A stretch of DNA of 33,727 nucleotides from a virus, in the IMG/VR virus record IMGVR_UViG_3300025570_000056, positions 1 through 33,727 of that record, one strand, 5' to 3'. This document shows, piece by piece, positions 15,561 through 26,800 of this stretch. How positions within the stretch are numbered: position 1 is the first letter of the stretch; every line of letters begins with the position of its first letter. Under the pieces are notes generated by a model. The model was not told where the DNA came from, did no database searches, and saw only the letters and a list, made by a program, of their open reading frames with translations. The position numbers and the translations under genes are program-made.

Positions 15561-18500
15561 TTATGACTTTATTTTTACCATAGGCTTAATTCGATAAGAA
15601 TAACCTAATCTTTTATTATATATCAACCTAAAATTAAGGGGCTTTTGTTCGTGCGACTTAAATGTAAAATTCGTATCGTTCATATAGCCTCCATCATCTA
15701 GATTTTCAACACTCGCAGAAGATATAACCTCAGAATCTACACCCTTAATTCTACTAGTGTAAATTTTTATCATATCTAAATTAAAAGTGTTTAGCAAGTT
15801 GTTTTCTACATAAAGCTGCGCATCATCTTTAGTTGTGGTTTTATCACCAGCAGAATTAGCAGCTGAAACGTATTTATTAATAGAGTCTAAAACACCTTCA
15901 CTACTTAATAGTTTATTAAGAGTACTAGTAATGTAAAAATCCATATAAACATATTTCTTATCTTCAAATAAAACTACGTCATATTTTTCGTCGTTATTAG
16001 CTAAAATTCTATCTTGTTGCTCCTGCGTACTAGCTCTATATGAAGTAAAGTTAATCATATTGTATGAATCTTTTACCTTCATGATTGTAGAACCTAAATA
16101 AGATCTTTCTTCTTTAGTTTCAAATGTACCAGGTACCGCTTCGTTTGCTCCACCGGATAAAGATCTAGTATAATAGTTTTTATCCCAAGAAGATCTAAAT
16201 ACATTTACATCTTTTTTGTCTATTGCAATCTCACCTATTAGTGGGTAAAGAGGTAACTTATCTGTAGATCTTGATAATTTAGTAACACCTGCAGAATTAG
16301 TCTCATTTACTTTTCTATAAAAGTGGTTTTTAATTATACCCCAAGAAGAATCATGAGTTCCACCATCTTGTATAAAGCCTAAATTAAATGAAGTTCCACA
16401 TCTGTTATATCGTTTGTAATAATCTCTAGCTAATTTAATTTCTTCAGCACTAGTTAAAGAGTGCTTATACATTGGCTCCTCAAAGTTTAACTCAGTTTCG
16501 TTTAGCGTAGTTTGAAGTGTATTTGTTTTAAAATGAGAATACGTATCTGTAAATGTTACAACAGGTCTAGTATCTACCGTGTAGCTACCGTTGTGTCTAA
16601 CTAAGAACGGATAGTAAGTATCGCCTTGTTCAATATCAAACCCAATAACACCTTGTTTTAATTTAAAAGTTTTAGGCTTATCTTGATCTGGTGATATAGT
16701 TAAATTAGAATCTTTAATTATCTCTACTCCATTTTCAAAATCTAATTCAAATTGATTATTTAATATAGTACCATCTTCTTCAATAGTAGTATATACAACA
16801 CTACCATCGTTTAGTAATAATAAATCAGCAACTGATCCAACAGACAGTTGGTCTAAGATCGACGTAAACGCATTCTTACCCCCTTGTTTATATACATACT
16901 CTGCACTATTTTGAACATAACCAGATATGTTAGAAACATTAACAGCATTACCGTTTAAGTCTTGAGGGGCTCCTTCTAGAGTTATTTGATTTTGATCGTC
17001 TACTGATTGTATTTTTAGTATAAAAGTAACAGGTCCAGTAGAGTCCGTAACTGTAATTTCAATATTACCAAATATGTCATCATCATCTGAACTAATTTGA
17101 TCTAAAAAGCTAGCAGTAGATCCGTCAGCGTGATTAATACCAGTTGCTACTAGATAATCAGCACCGTTTGGATTCGTAAAGTTAATATCGTTTAAGTTAA
17201 GGGCTCCTGATAATGCAACATCAGAATAGCCAAAGTTTTGATTTTCATGATTCCAAACAAAACTATGATTCATTTCATATAGAAGTTTTCTATTTAAAGC
17301 ACCATCAATCCACAAATCATCTAATGATACTGTAATTAAAAAGACAACAAACTTAAATGCTTTATTTTGAATTACCTCATATTGTATTCCGTTATTATCA
17401 CTACCACCTCTTACTAATACTAAAGTGCTAAACTTATAGCCATTAAAATCAGAAGTTTTAACAAACTCACTAGCTTTAGTGTTTACAAATTCTTTTCTAT
17501 TTTTAAAGTCTACTCTAATACCTTTAAAAACTGTATTAGCAAATGAAGCGTCATTACCACCAGAGACTAAAGTATATTTCTTTTGTAGATTTGTTTTAAT
17601 AAACGACTTTATGTCATATTGATCTTTTACTTCAAACCCATCAGTAACCATAAACTTATCAAAGTAATTATATGATGTACTTTTAAAGTGAGAAGGTTTT
17701 ATCTTAAAATCACTTAAGAAATTAACATAACTAAATGTGCTGTTAAGTTGGTTATAGTCTAAATACTTTGGAAGGTTATCCATATAAAACCATTCATGGG
17801 TCATTCCCAGTCTATCTCTACCAACAGAATTAAAGTCCGGTGAGAAGTTAGTTCTACCAAAAGCCTCGTTAGCATTTAGATAATAAGGTTGCTCTCTTAC
17901 AGTTAAACTATCTTTTAGTGTCCATTTATTTATATTAGGAACTACTCTAGATTGTATTGCAAATTCTTTTAAATTATTCTCTTGTAACCTATCATATTCA
18001 GTAAACAATTTAATCTCATCATTCTCGGCTTCAGTTTCCTCTCCTAAACGATCGTTAATTCCACTAAAATAAGTATATGGATCTGATATATCGTAATCAG
18101 TACTAAACACCTCGAGTGTATTTTGTTGACTTCTTTCAGGCTCATAGTTAATAATTGCTGGAGTTTCATACTCTAATTCCTTTAGCTCAGAGTTTTCTAT
18201 ATCATAGAAATCAAAGTTCATATCATGAATATCATAGGCTGAGAATAATCCAAGTCTAGCTATATTTTCAGAGTATAATTTTTGTTCGCCACTTTCAATG
18301 TAATTCTTTTTATCTAGTATTAGTTTCTGGTAAATAGTATTAGGTGTTGTAATATCATCGACTATGTCAATAATCTCATTGTAAACACCAACTGAAGGTG
18401 TTGGTAACATATTACCGACAGCAACATCTGAAACAGAATCTTTAGTTACTAAAACTGATTTACCAGCAGAATTACCACCATTCATGTAATGTACAAAGTT

Positions 18501-21500
18501 ATTGTCAATTATATTTTCTGAAAGTTTAAGTAAACCACCAGGGTTATTTACTGTTTTTAAGTCTCTGTTGTTTAATGTAATAAAAGTATTGGCATTATTA
18601 GCAGGTATTAAAATACCGGACTGTAAAAGTCTATAACCACTTACCGCATTCTTAATATAGAAATCAGACGCACCGTCATTTATTATTGCAGTAAAGTTGA
18701 TACTACTATTGTTAACACATCCTACAATCGCTTTAGCGATCTCAGAGGTCGTGCCTTCTAGGGAATAAAAATTACCATTGTATGAACCAGGCGCTAGTGA
18801 GTGTGTTGCAAAGAACGTAGAGCTATCTAAATTAATAGAAGTCTGCATCTGTGTAACCTTAGCAATACTACTAGTATTTACTCCGTTTCCTGTAAACGAA
18901 AGTTGTAAATCTTGTAAAGAAGCGTTAACCTCATTAATAAAAATAGTATTAGGATATTTACTGTTTGGACCCTCATAAGTAATAGCTATATTGTCTTTGT
19001 ACGCATTAAGTGCGTTTTTAATTGCTGCGTAAGCATCCCCAACATCGTTACCAATGTTAATAACAGGAATATTAATTACAGCACCGTCAATATTAATAGA
19101 CATGTTCCAGGATTCATTTGGTATATGTCTTAAAAACTTAATTGAATATACTGATTCTCTAGACTCAAATACTGTAAACCTATCGTTTACCGCAGGTGTT
19201 CCCGTGACAGTGAACTTAACAAAATCAAATCCTGGTAAATCACTTTTAATAATATCAATAGAATTACCATTAGGAGCTGTTTTAATCTCGGCAGGTATTT
19301 GATTGTTACTATCTTCTACAATTACATTTAGATTATTAGTGTCATACTGGGCTCTTGACGATACTTTATAGAACTCGTCGCTTATATTAAGATATGCCAA
19401 TGTAGGAGTTGTTGATACTTGTTTAAACGATGGTATTGCAGATTTTGGAAGATCGTTAATATGTGAGTTTAAACTTTTAAAAATAACATCTCCATTATTT
19501 GCAGAACGTATACTACCATATCCTGAATCAATATCATTTACATACAGCCCAAAATATCTATTAATAGAATAGTCTTTAGCGTTATGGTCATCAAATAAAA
19601 ACTCTATATTGATTAAGTTAGCACATGCAAGTTTATTTCTTTCAAAACCGTCTGTAATCATTTCATTACTAGCAATAAGAGGGCTATCAGCTCTAACAAA
19701 GTCTTTATGTAAATATTCACCCTTGCTAGTAAATCCACCCTTTCCTAAATCAATACCATTAAAGCTACTTTTCTCTCTCTTTTCAAAGTTAAACTGTATT
19801 GGTGATTTAGGGAACGACTCAGCATTAACATGGTTTCTAATATATTTACCAATTGCTGAATCTGTAGTTAAATCAAAGGTCTTAATAATTTCAGAGTTCT
19901 TTAGAAGATCCTGTATATTGTCAAAGTTAGTTCTTGTATCAAAGTCCATTTCTCCAACAGGGTCGTTAACTCTAAATATAACAAACTTTTTAGGAATATC
20001 TTTATCTAACCAAATAGGTGCTAACATTCTTAACTCTTCAGTATGAAGTTTAGAATAGTTATATGTTGTTCCGTAATGATAAACCTCTTCAATTTGTTTA
20101 TCAAAACTATCTTGTACTGTAAAATCTGAGTAATCAGCCCTTGTCGCGTACATTATATCAGAAGGAGTGGAACTACTCTTGTAAAACTTGTATAAGTCTT
20201 GAGACCACTGTCCCTCTGGGTTAAGCGCCCATTTCTTATACTCAACTGAAGCTAACTCTTTAGTCGCATCAATAGATTCAAGAAAAATCTGATCAGTACT
20301 ATTTGCTACTAATTTAGCATTAGTTGTTAATTTAGGGTTTGTTCTTAATAGGGGTTTAGATACATTATCTAATACGTAGTTTTCTTCTAAATTAAAATTA
20401 GGAGATGTTCTATTTAATACCTCAGCATTATCCATTGCTGGAAATGCATACGTAGCCCAGTTGTGATTAGTTCCTTGAGTTCCTGATGCACATGAGTAAC
20501 ATATTGTACCCTCTTCTCCTTGTGTAAAGTTTCTCCAAACAACAGATGCTTGGCTACCTAATCCAAAATCAACCGCATTAATAGAAATTGCCTTGGCATC
20601 CATATCTCCGGATCCTGCAATTATATCGATTTCATTTTGCATTAAATCTACAGCCTCCTCAATATTTGTTGCAGCTATATAATTTATATAAGTAAAACAT
20701 TTACCATCTATTTTAACCTGAGCTCTAACGTTTTTATCACCAACGTTAATAGTCCTCATAAAATCGTTAACATAAGATACTCCACTTTCGCTAAACTGTT
20801 CAATATCTACCATACCATCTACCACATAAACAGGGTAATATGGTTGACCTCCAGGTATACCTGGATCTAATTGAGGCTCACATGCGTAAAATGCAAAGAA
20901 TATAGAATTTTTAGAACCCAGATGGTTACCTACTTGTATCGTGTCAATTACACCCAAGTTATCGTCAAAATCAACTTGTTGAGTTATACTCCAAAGGGCA
21001 TCTCTTTGATAATCTGCTAAAGGACCTGCAATACCATCGCTACATGTTCCTAATTGTGAACTAGTAGCAGCCTGTTCTAATACATTATTAGTATCGAATG
21101 CAAACCAGTTATATGTACCATCATACCCAGTATAATCATCATTATCCCATAATACAAAGCCACCGCTAGTAGCATCTAGTAAAACTGAACTAGGCTGTAA
21201 TAATGAATAATTTTGACTTTCTGCCCCACTAGCAGTTACAAAAATTTGAATCTTAGAACCACTATTAATGGTTGTTTTAGCAACGTCTAATAGGCTTGGG
21301 TTTTGATTAGCATTAGCAGCATCCCATCTAAAATAAATTGTAACTAAATCAAAACGTTCATCATCGACATCAGCCCACGGTAAACCTCCTATAGCATTAC
21401 ATACTGCACCTATATTAGTAGGATCAGCACTATAATATCTAACATCTAGTGATTTTGTTATGTATGTTATTGGTGTCGGACATGTAATAAGATAGACTCC

Positions 21501-23774
21501 AGGTGCGTTTGTTGGATCTGGTTCTAACCAATCTGCAATTGCAGTATCCCAGTAAAAATATTGATTAGATGTAATACTAGAATCTCCGTATGCACCTTGT
21601 GCTAATATGACGCTTGCTGGAGCAGTTTGGCCCGCATATTGGTTTGCCCAATATTCCGATGCAAATAATTGACCGCCTGCTGCCACAACATCAGTTAAAG
21701 TTACAGTACCTCCGGATTGCTGCGGATCTAAAACATTTTGCCAAACATTACCTGTTTGATATATTCCGTTACAATAATCAGCAGCCTGTGCGTTATATGT
21801 AACATTAAGTATTTCCCATGCAGCACCACCGGCGGTTGTACAATTTAATATACTTTCTATTGCCCCGGTTGTTGCATTTAATTGAAGTGCTTTTACAGTT
21901 CCCTGTGATGTTTCTTCTACAGAAACCCACGTGCTACTAGCACTTGTAGGAATTACCCTACTTGTAGGCTGTAAGTCATCATCGACATAAATAAAGTCTC
22001 CTACTGCTAAAGTAGATAAGAACGTTGTACCGTTAGGCGCTGTTTCGTAATAGTATTGATCTAGCCCAGTGCTTCTAGCTTGTGCACATGCTGACTGATC
22101 AGAGTTTGTAAATGCAGAATACTGAATCCCTCTATATGGCACCTCTGTTATAGTAAACTGATAAGTAAGAACTGATGTTGTAATTCCGTCATTCGCAGTT
22201 AAGGTTACTGTAGTTTGACCTGCAGTTATTCCATTAACCGTAAAGGTCTCAGTACTAGCACTATAATTTGCTGTAGCACTTCCATTTGGATTGACATTTA
22301 CCGAATAACTTAAACTTTGATTTGGATCAACATCTGTAGCAGTTAAGCCAGTAACAGTAAATGGAGAGCCGGCTATAATAGCAATTGAATTGCCTGGAGC
22401 GCTATATGCTTGCCCATTCTGTTTCCATACCGGGGCCGTATTACTAGTTGAAGTATTATTAACAGTTACTTGAATCGGAGCAGAATCGTCAGTACCATCA
22501 TTTGCTTTATAGTAAAAAACATCTGTTAGTGTAGATGGGTTAGAACCTGGAGCAATGTATAATTGAGTATTTTGTGTATACTGAAAAGTTTGACCGGAAC
22601 CTACTTGAGTTAAAGCCCCATGGTTTAACGAGGGAAGACCGGTTGTTACACCTGATGCATTACACCAATTAAAAGTCATACTCTGGTTCTCAGGGTCGGT
22701 CGCAACTCTAGTAAAAGTATCGGAATTAGTATTACCGTCGGCTACTAAGCTTATGGTTATTGGATTACCAGTTGGAGGTTGATTAGCAGGTGCATTAACG
22801 TTTATTGTAATTGTACCAATATTTGATACACCGCCGTTATCGTCTTCTGCTCTAAATGTAAAATTAACTACACCGCCTGCAACTGTATTACCAGGGTGGT
22901 ATTTAACTATGTAGTTATTTCCACCACCATCTGTTTGTAGTTCATAAACCAATTGCCCTGTAGTAATTGCAGCAGAAGGATCATAATTATCTCTTAACTC
23001 ACCTGTTGCCGGTAAAGTAATAATTTTCCATATTAATGGGTCACTCTCTGGGTCACTAGTAATCTGTTGAAGATCTATTGTTACACTATCAGCAGCGTCA
23101 TTATTTTGAGTTACATTAAATGTTTGGCTATTTACAGTCGGAGCGCTGTTAGGGGTTTCTGATGTATCATTTATAGTAACATCGTGTGTAAGTGTGCCTG
23201 TTGTAATACTATTATCATCGAGTGCGTCTAATGTTAAAGTTAATGTCTCAGCACCTTCTGTAGTAGTATCTTCAGCTAGAGTAAATGTAACAGAACCAGA
23301 GTCACTCGTAATGGTTATAGTACCTGTTAGCGAACCTACTGTAAAATCATTACCATCAATGTTAGTACCCGATAAAGTATAACCTACTTCTGTACCATTT
23401 GGAATATTAGTAGTAGCTACTGTAAATATAACAGAACCACCCTCATCGACACTTGATACGTTTGAACTTAAAGTATCATAAGACACGGGAGTAATAGTAT
23501 CAACCTGTCCTATATCAGTGACACCATCTAATTGTATTGCACTTTGGTTTGTTTCATCCCAGTGCCACCCATTACTGCCAGGTGCATATACTGTACCTGT
23601 TGATGGGTTAGTATCACTTGTATCATAAAGTATATTACCTACCTCTAATACACCAGCATTCGCATTACTGGAATCATCAAAGTATTTTGTACTATTGTTT
23701 ACGCTACTAGGACCATTCTGAATCGCTAGGATTGCAGATGTTTCTAAATTACCTTTAAGTATTAATTGTGCCAT
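15561..23774 (-). CDS. Giant structural protein with adhesin-like N-terminal modules, 2737 aa
   Basis: This is the largest gene here. Residues 1-95 form a short beta domain. A Calx-beta-like domain follows (about 100-205, SSVDEGGSVIFTVA, ending DVTINDTSE), then three cadherin/Ig-like domains (about 210-330, 330-445, 446-546) joined by Pro-rich linkers such as ANQPPTG and NTAPVW. Next come Cys-containing modules (about 548-912) with phrases such as GDFIYVDDD and YFYWDTA. From about residue 930 to the end there is a continuous, less repetitive 1800-residue region with structural-protein character (LAPIWLDKDIPKKFVIFRVNDP). A fibre or baseplate-attached scaffold carrying adhesive arms is the best reading. 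It starts 74 bases after the 1242-aa gene; this gap holds a hairpin and a GATATATAATA motif. No protease or lyase motif was noticed. Confidence 0.68.
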   Translation of the reverse strand: MAQLILKGNLETSAILAIQNGPSSVNNSTKYFDDSSNANAGVLEVGNILYDTSDTNPSTGTVYAPGSNGWHWDETNQSAIQLDGVTDIGQVDTITPVSYDTLSSNVSSVDEGGSVIFTVATTNIPNGTEVGYTLSGTNIDGNDFTVGSLTGTITITSDSGSVTFTLAEDTTTEGAETLTLTLDALDDNSITTGTLTHDVTINDTSETPNSAPTVNSQTFNVTQNNDAADSVTIDLQQITSDPESDPLIWKIITLPATGELRDNYDPSAAITTGQLVYELQTDGGGNNYIVKYHPGNTVAGGVVNFTFRAEDDNGGVSNIGTITINVNAPANQPPTGNPITISLVADGNTNSDTFTRVATDPENQSMTFNWCNASGVTTGLPSLNHGALTQVGSGQTFQYTQNTQLYIAPGSNPSTLTDVFYYKANDGTDDSAPIQVTVNNTSTSNTAPVWKQNGQAYSAPGNSIAIIAGSPFTVTGLTATDVDPNQSLSYSVNVNPNGSATANYSASTETFTVNGITAGQTTVTLTANDGITTSVLTYQFTITEVPYRGIQYSAFTNSDQSACAQARSTGLDQYYYETAPNGTTFLSTLAVGDFIYVDDDLQPTSRVIPTSASSTWVSVEETSQGTVKALQLNATTGAIESILNCTTAGGAAWEILNVTYNAQAADYCNGIYQTGNVWQNVLDPQQSGGTVTLTDVVAAGGQLFASEYWANQYAGQTAPASVILAQGAYGDSSITSNQYFYWDTAIADWLEPDPTNAPGVYLITCPTPITYITKSLDVRYYSADPTNIGAVCNAIGGLPWADVDDERFDLVTIYFRWDAANANQNPSLLDVAKTTINSGSKIQIFVTASGAESQNYSLLQPSSVLLDATSGGFVLWDNDDYTGYDGTYNWFAFDTNNVLEQAATSSQLGTCSDGIAGPLADYQRDALWSITQQVDFDDNLGVIDTIQVGNHLGSKNSIFFAFYACEPQLDPGIPGGQPYYPVYVVDGMVDIEQFSESGVSYVNDFMRTINVGDKNVRAQVKIDGKCFTYINYIAATNIEEAVDLMQNEIDIIAGSGDMDAKAISINAVDFGLGSQASVVWRNFTQGEEGTICYSCASGTQGTNHNWATYAFPAMDNAEVLNRTSPNFNLEENYVLDNVSKPLLRTNPKLTTNAKLVANSTDQIFLESIDATKELASVEYKKWALNPEGQWSQDLYKFYKSSSTPSDIMYATRADYSDFTVQDSFDKQIEEVYHYGTTYNYSKLHTEELRMLAPIWLDKDIPKKFVIFRVNDPVGEMDFDTRTNFDNIQDLLKNSEIIKTFDLTTDSAIGKYIRNHVNAESFPKSPIQFNFEKREKSSFNGIDLGKGGFTSKGEYLHKDFVRADSPLIASNEMITDGFERNKLACANLINIEFLFDDHNAKDYSINRYFGLYVNDIDSGYGSIRSANNGDVIFKSLNSHINDLPKSAIPSFKQVSTTPTLAYLNISDEFYKVSSRAQYDTNNLNVIVEDSNNQIPAEIKTAPNGNSIDIIKSDLPGFDFVKFTVTGTPAVNDRFTVFESRESVYSIKFLRHIPNESWNMSINIDGAVINIPVINIGNDVGDAYAAIKNALNAYKDNIAITYEGPNSKYPNTIFINEVNASLQDLQLSFTGNGVNTSSIAKVTQMQTSINLDSSTFFATHSLAPGSYNGNFYSLEGTTSEIAKAIVGCVNNSSINFTAIINDGASDFYIKNAVSGYRLLQSGILIPANNANTFITLNNRDLKTVNNPGGLLKLSENIIDNNFVHYMNGGNSAGKSVLVTKDSVSDVAVGNMLPTPSVGVYNEIIDIVDDITTPNTIYQKLILDKKNYIESGEQKLYSENIARLGLFSAYDIHDMNFDFYDIENSELKELEYETPAIINYEPERSQQNTLEVFSTDYDISDPYTYFSGINDRLGEETEAENDEIKLFTEYDRLQENNLKEFAIQSRVVPNINKWTLKDSLTVREQPYYLNANEAFGRTNFSPDFNSVGRDRLGMTHEWFYMDNLPKYLDYNQLNSTFSYVNFLSDFKIKPSHFKSTSYNYFDKFMVTDGFEVKDQYDIKSFIKTNLQKKYTLVSGGNDASFANTVFKGIRVDFKNRKEFVNTKASEFVKTSDFNGYKFSTLVLVRGGSDNNGIQYEVIQNKAFKFVVFLITVSLDDLWIDGALNRKLLYEMNHSFVWNHENQNFGYSDVALSGALNLNDINFTNPNGADYLVATGINHADGSTASFLDQISSDDDDIFGNIEITVTDSTGPVTFILKIQSVDDQNQITLEGAPQDLNGNAVNVSNISGYVQNSAEYVYKQGGKNAFTSILDQLSVGSVADLLLLNDGSVVYTTIEEDGTILNNQFELDFENGVEIIKDSNLTISPDQDKPKTFKLKQGVIGFDIEQGDTYYPFLVRHNGSYTVDTRPVVTFTDTYSHFKTNTLQTTLNETELNFEEPMYKHSLTSAEEIKLARDYYKRYNRCGTSFNLGFIQDGGTHDSSWGIIKNHFYRKVNETNSAGVTKLSRSTDKLPLYPLIGEIAIDKKDVNVFRSSWDKNYYTRSLSGGANEAVPGTFETKEERSYLGSTIMKVKDSYNMINFTSYRASTQEQQDRILANNDEKYDVVLFEDKKYVYMDFYITSTLNKLLSSEGVLDSINKYVSAANSAGDKTTTKDDAQLYVENNLLNTFNLDMIKIYTSRIKGVDSEVISSASVENLDDGGYMNDTNFTFKSHEQKPLNFRLIYNKRLGYSYRIKPMVKIKS
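15614..15624 (-). promoter_or_regulatory. GATATATAATA motif, copy 3
   Basis: The same 11-base motif, inside the last 70 bases of the 2737-aa coding sequence and 56 bases before the ATG of the collagen-like fibre gene. Being inside a gene makes this copy the least certain, since codons alone could produce it. Confidence 0.35.
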
Positions 23775-23792
23775 TCAGTTTTAAATCTTATT

Positions 23793-23813
23793 ATAGAGAT
23801 CTTTCGTCTCTAT
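23793..23813 (-). other. Intergenic hairpin before the 2737-aa gene
   Basis: ATAGAGA (23793-23799) and TCTCTAT (23807-23813) form a perfect 7-base-pair stem with a 7-base loop, in the 74-base gap between two large structural genes. It sits just downstream of the GATATATAATA motif in the direction of transcription, so it would lie in the 5' leader of the 2737-aa gene's transcript. No T-run follows it on the minus strand, so it is not a classical terminator. It could protect or process the transcript or affect translation. The stem is short and AT-rich, so chance is possible. Confidence 0.35.
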
Positions 23814-23821
23814 TATATATC
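23811..23821 (-). promoter_or_regulatory. GATATATAATA motif, copy 4
   Basis: The same 11-base motif, 36 bases before the ATG of the 2737-aa gene in the only sizeable gap of the structural block, partly overlapping the base of the hairpin at 23793-23813. Confidence 0.45.
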
Positions 23822-23848
23822 AAGATTATTATCTAACTAAATGAAGGA

Positions 23849-26800
23849 TTACTGCTGAAAGATGTTTCGTCTACCGTTACTAGATGGGCTATACCAGCTA
23901 TTAATTGGTGCTGACGTATTTCTCGTTAATCTTGCCGCTCTAATTGAGTTTAAATTCTTACCTTTAGGGCTATATTTAGCAAACACCTCTAAGTCAAAAG
24001 AGAACTGCTCACCAAATTTATCGAAAATATCAAAACCAACCTTCTTAGTATAAGTCAAGTTATTGTAGGCTAATCTAGCGAATCCTCCAACTCTACCAGT
24101 ATCTGTATCTGGATTATTACCAAAATAATCAGTCATTCTATATTGAAATACAATTTCAACAGAAACGGCATTAGATGAATTATCTTTTTTAGGGTTTATT
24201 TGTTTTTTACTTCTTTTAGTATCACCGCCAACTTTTAAAGTCTCTATATTAACAGGGTTCATATATAAAAATGCACCACAAGACCTACCACCTAGTAAAT
24301 ATTGATCGCTTTCTTCATAAGACATTTTAATAGGTCTATCTAAATCTTCAGGTGTATTAGAATTAGCCCATAAAGTCTTTTCTTTTAAACCCCTCCCGTT
24401 ATGATATGCAGTTTGTTGTTTATTTCCAACTTTTGCATTTGCTAAAAGGCTATTGTAACCAAAGAAACTAAATAGCGTAGAGCCTGTCGCTTTTGTTGCA
24501 GTTTTAGGCATTGAGAAAATCATTGACTTTCTAAGAGCATCAACATCAACTATTGTACTCTGCTCTGCAGCACCCGACCATAGGTTTTCTAAAAGAGGGT
24601 GGTCTTTATGTACAAACATACCCACATTATATTGATAAAGATTAAGGTTAGTAGAACCAATAGGGGCTGTATTTATGTGATCTGTAGACCATCCATTTGC
24701 CCAATCATAGCTGTTAAAAGTACCACTCCAAATAAAATCATTTGCACCGCCAGTTTCAGCTAATTGAAGTGCAGAACTATAACTTAATCCATACTCATAG
24801 TCGGTAATATCATAAGGTGTTGTTTCTGATTCTAAAGGCTCAACAATATAGTGGGAGTCTTGATTTGCAACATCCATAAATCTGCTATAAATAAACTGAC
24901 CCCTTCTTTGTGTTGATTGATATGGAGCATCTCCAGTCTCTTCAAAATCATTAGTATTTACGTTTTGGTACTGTATAGGTGCTAAATCATATTTACCTTC
25001 AACCAAGTAGTAACTATCGTTTTCTACTTTTTTATCTACCGCTTCACTAAGACTATCGTTTTGTTCAATACCAAATCCGTTACTAGCCTCTGTTGAGTTT
25101 GCAGTAGAAGATCTATATGCAGCTTTATCTCTATTACCAACTAGTTTAGATACTAATTCTAATTTAGTAGCTTTACTATTTTCTAATTGTAATCTAAATG
25201 TCTTGTTTACAATATGTCCTTTTCTAATTGCTAAATCAGCAACCTCATTTACATAATACCCAGCAAATAATTGAACTGTTTGATCTTTAGTAACGTTAGT
25301 CACTGTACCATCTTCATCAACAATTTTAACAACCAATTCACCAACTTCAGCTTCAACAGTACCTTTAAGTCCTGCTAGTGCAGCTTCTAATTCTGCAATT
25401 TTATCGTATACAGAAATAGGCTTTTGTTCGTCTGTTAAAAACCCTGATGCAATATTAGTTGCAACGTGAGCATAATAACTTTCATTTGCAGAGAAAGAAT
25501 CTCCGACGTGAGTGTAAACACCCTGAGCGGTTAACTCTTCAATCATTCTTACTCTAGCTAATTCAGCTAGATTGGCTTCAACTGTTGCAGCAATATCATT
25601 AGTATCAATTTCTGCTTCTGGAAAAGCAACCGTCATTGACTCTGACCAATCTGACATGATTGGGTTTTGAGGGTAACCTGCCTCTGAAATAGATTTAACT
25701 CTAATTTCTACAGTTTCACCTTGACTAATTGCAATATCTAATTGATTGAAGTTAATTTCTTGACCATCTTCAACTCTTGATGGCTGCCATGAAAACTTAG
25801 TAGCAACTGTACCATCTGGTGCAATTGACTTAGCTCTTGGTCTTACTTTAGTTTTCTTTTCATTCCAGTTTGAGAATACTGCAGTTTTTTCTCTACCATC
25901 TTCTGCAAACTTAAGTTGAGCAGCCTCTCCTGATTTACCAGAAGTAGATAGGTATCTATATGCAACAATAAACTGTACTACTTCTTGATCTGCAGTATCT
26001 GCAACCTTCTTAGCACCTGGTATTGCCCAGAAACCTCTAATTCTATATTTAGGGCTAATCTTCTTAACGTTAGTATCTGTAGAAACACTTTGTATTTGAT
26101 TTACAATAGAGCTAAACATTTTAGATTCTGAAACTCTTTCTTCTATAAGTGAGTTTAATTCTGATTTATCTTTATCTCTTTGTACTTCAGATCTATATTT
26201 CTTGGTAGCAATTTCTCCACGTTTCTTAGAAATAGTTGAATCTAATTTCTTAACAGACTCATCAACTGTAATTTTATCAGCACTTAATTTTGAAATCTTA
26301 CCCTTAGCATCATTTGCACTTAAGTGTGTATTAACCTGTACAACTTTAAAGTTTTCAGAATTTAAAACAGGAGCATCTGGAGTTACACCAATTGCTGCAG
26401 GAGGAATTGAATCTACTTTTAATGCATCAATCATTCTACTGAAATCAGCTACATTCTCTTTATAGTATTCTGCTAATGTAATTTTTATACCATCCTCTTG
26501 AGTAAGAATTAATTCGTTTGTATAATAACCAACACCTGGAGACCAGTTCTCTGCTAATAGTTTAGAATCAGCATCAATTGCTTTCATAAACATTAAAACT
26601 CTCTCGTTGAATCCACATGGTATTTCAATTTGTAAGTTATTATCTTCGTTCTTATAGATACCTAACGCGTTAGCTCCAATTTTAATTGGCTCATAGCCCT
26701 CAATCAATCTAAGCTCAACCTGTCTAGTTGAAGAGTCCAGCTTGTTAATTCTATATCTTGTGTTTTTAGATCCACCAGCGACCATCAATTCATCTCCTAC

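Noticed and set aside
23793-23813. The hairpin as an intrinsic terminator of the 1242-aa gene
   Set aside because: The stem is AT-rich and no T-run follows on the transcribed strand, so it is listed only as a hairpin of unknown use.
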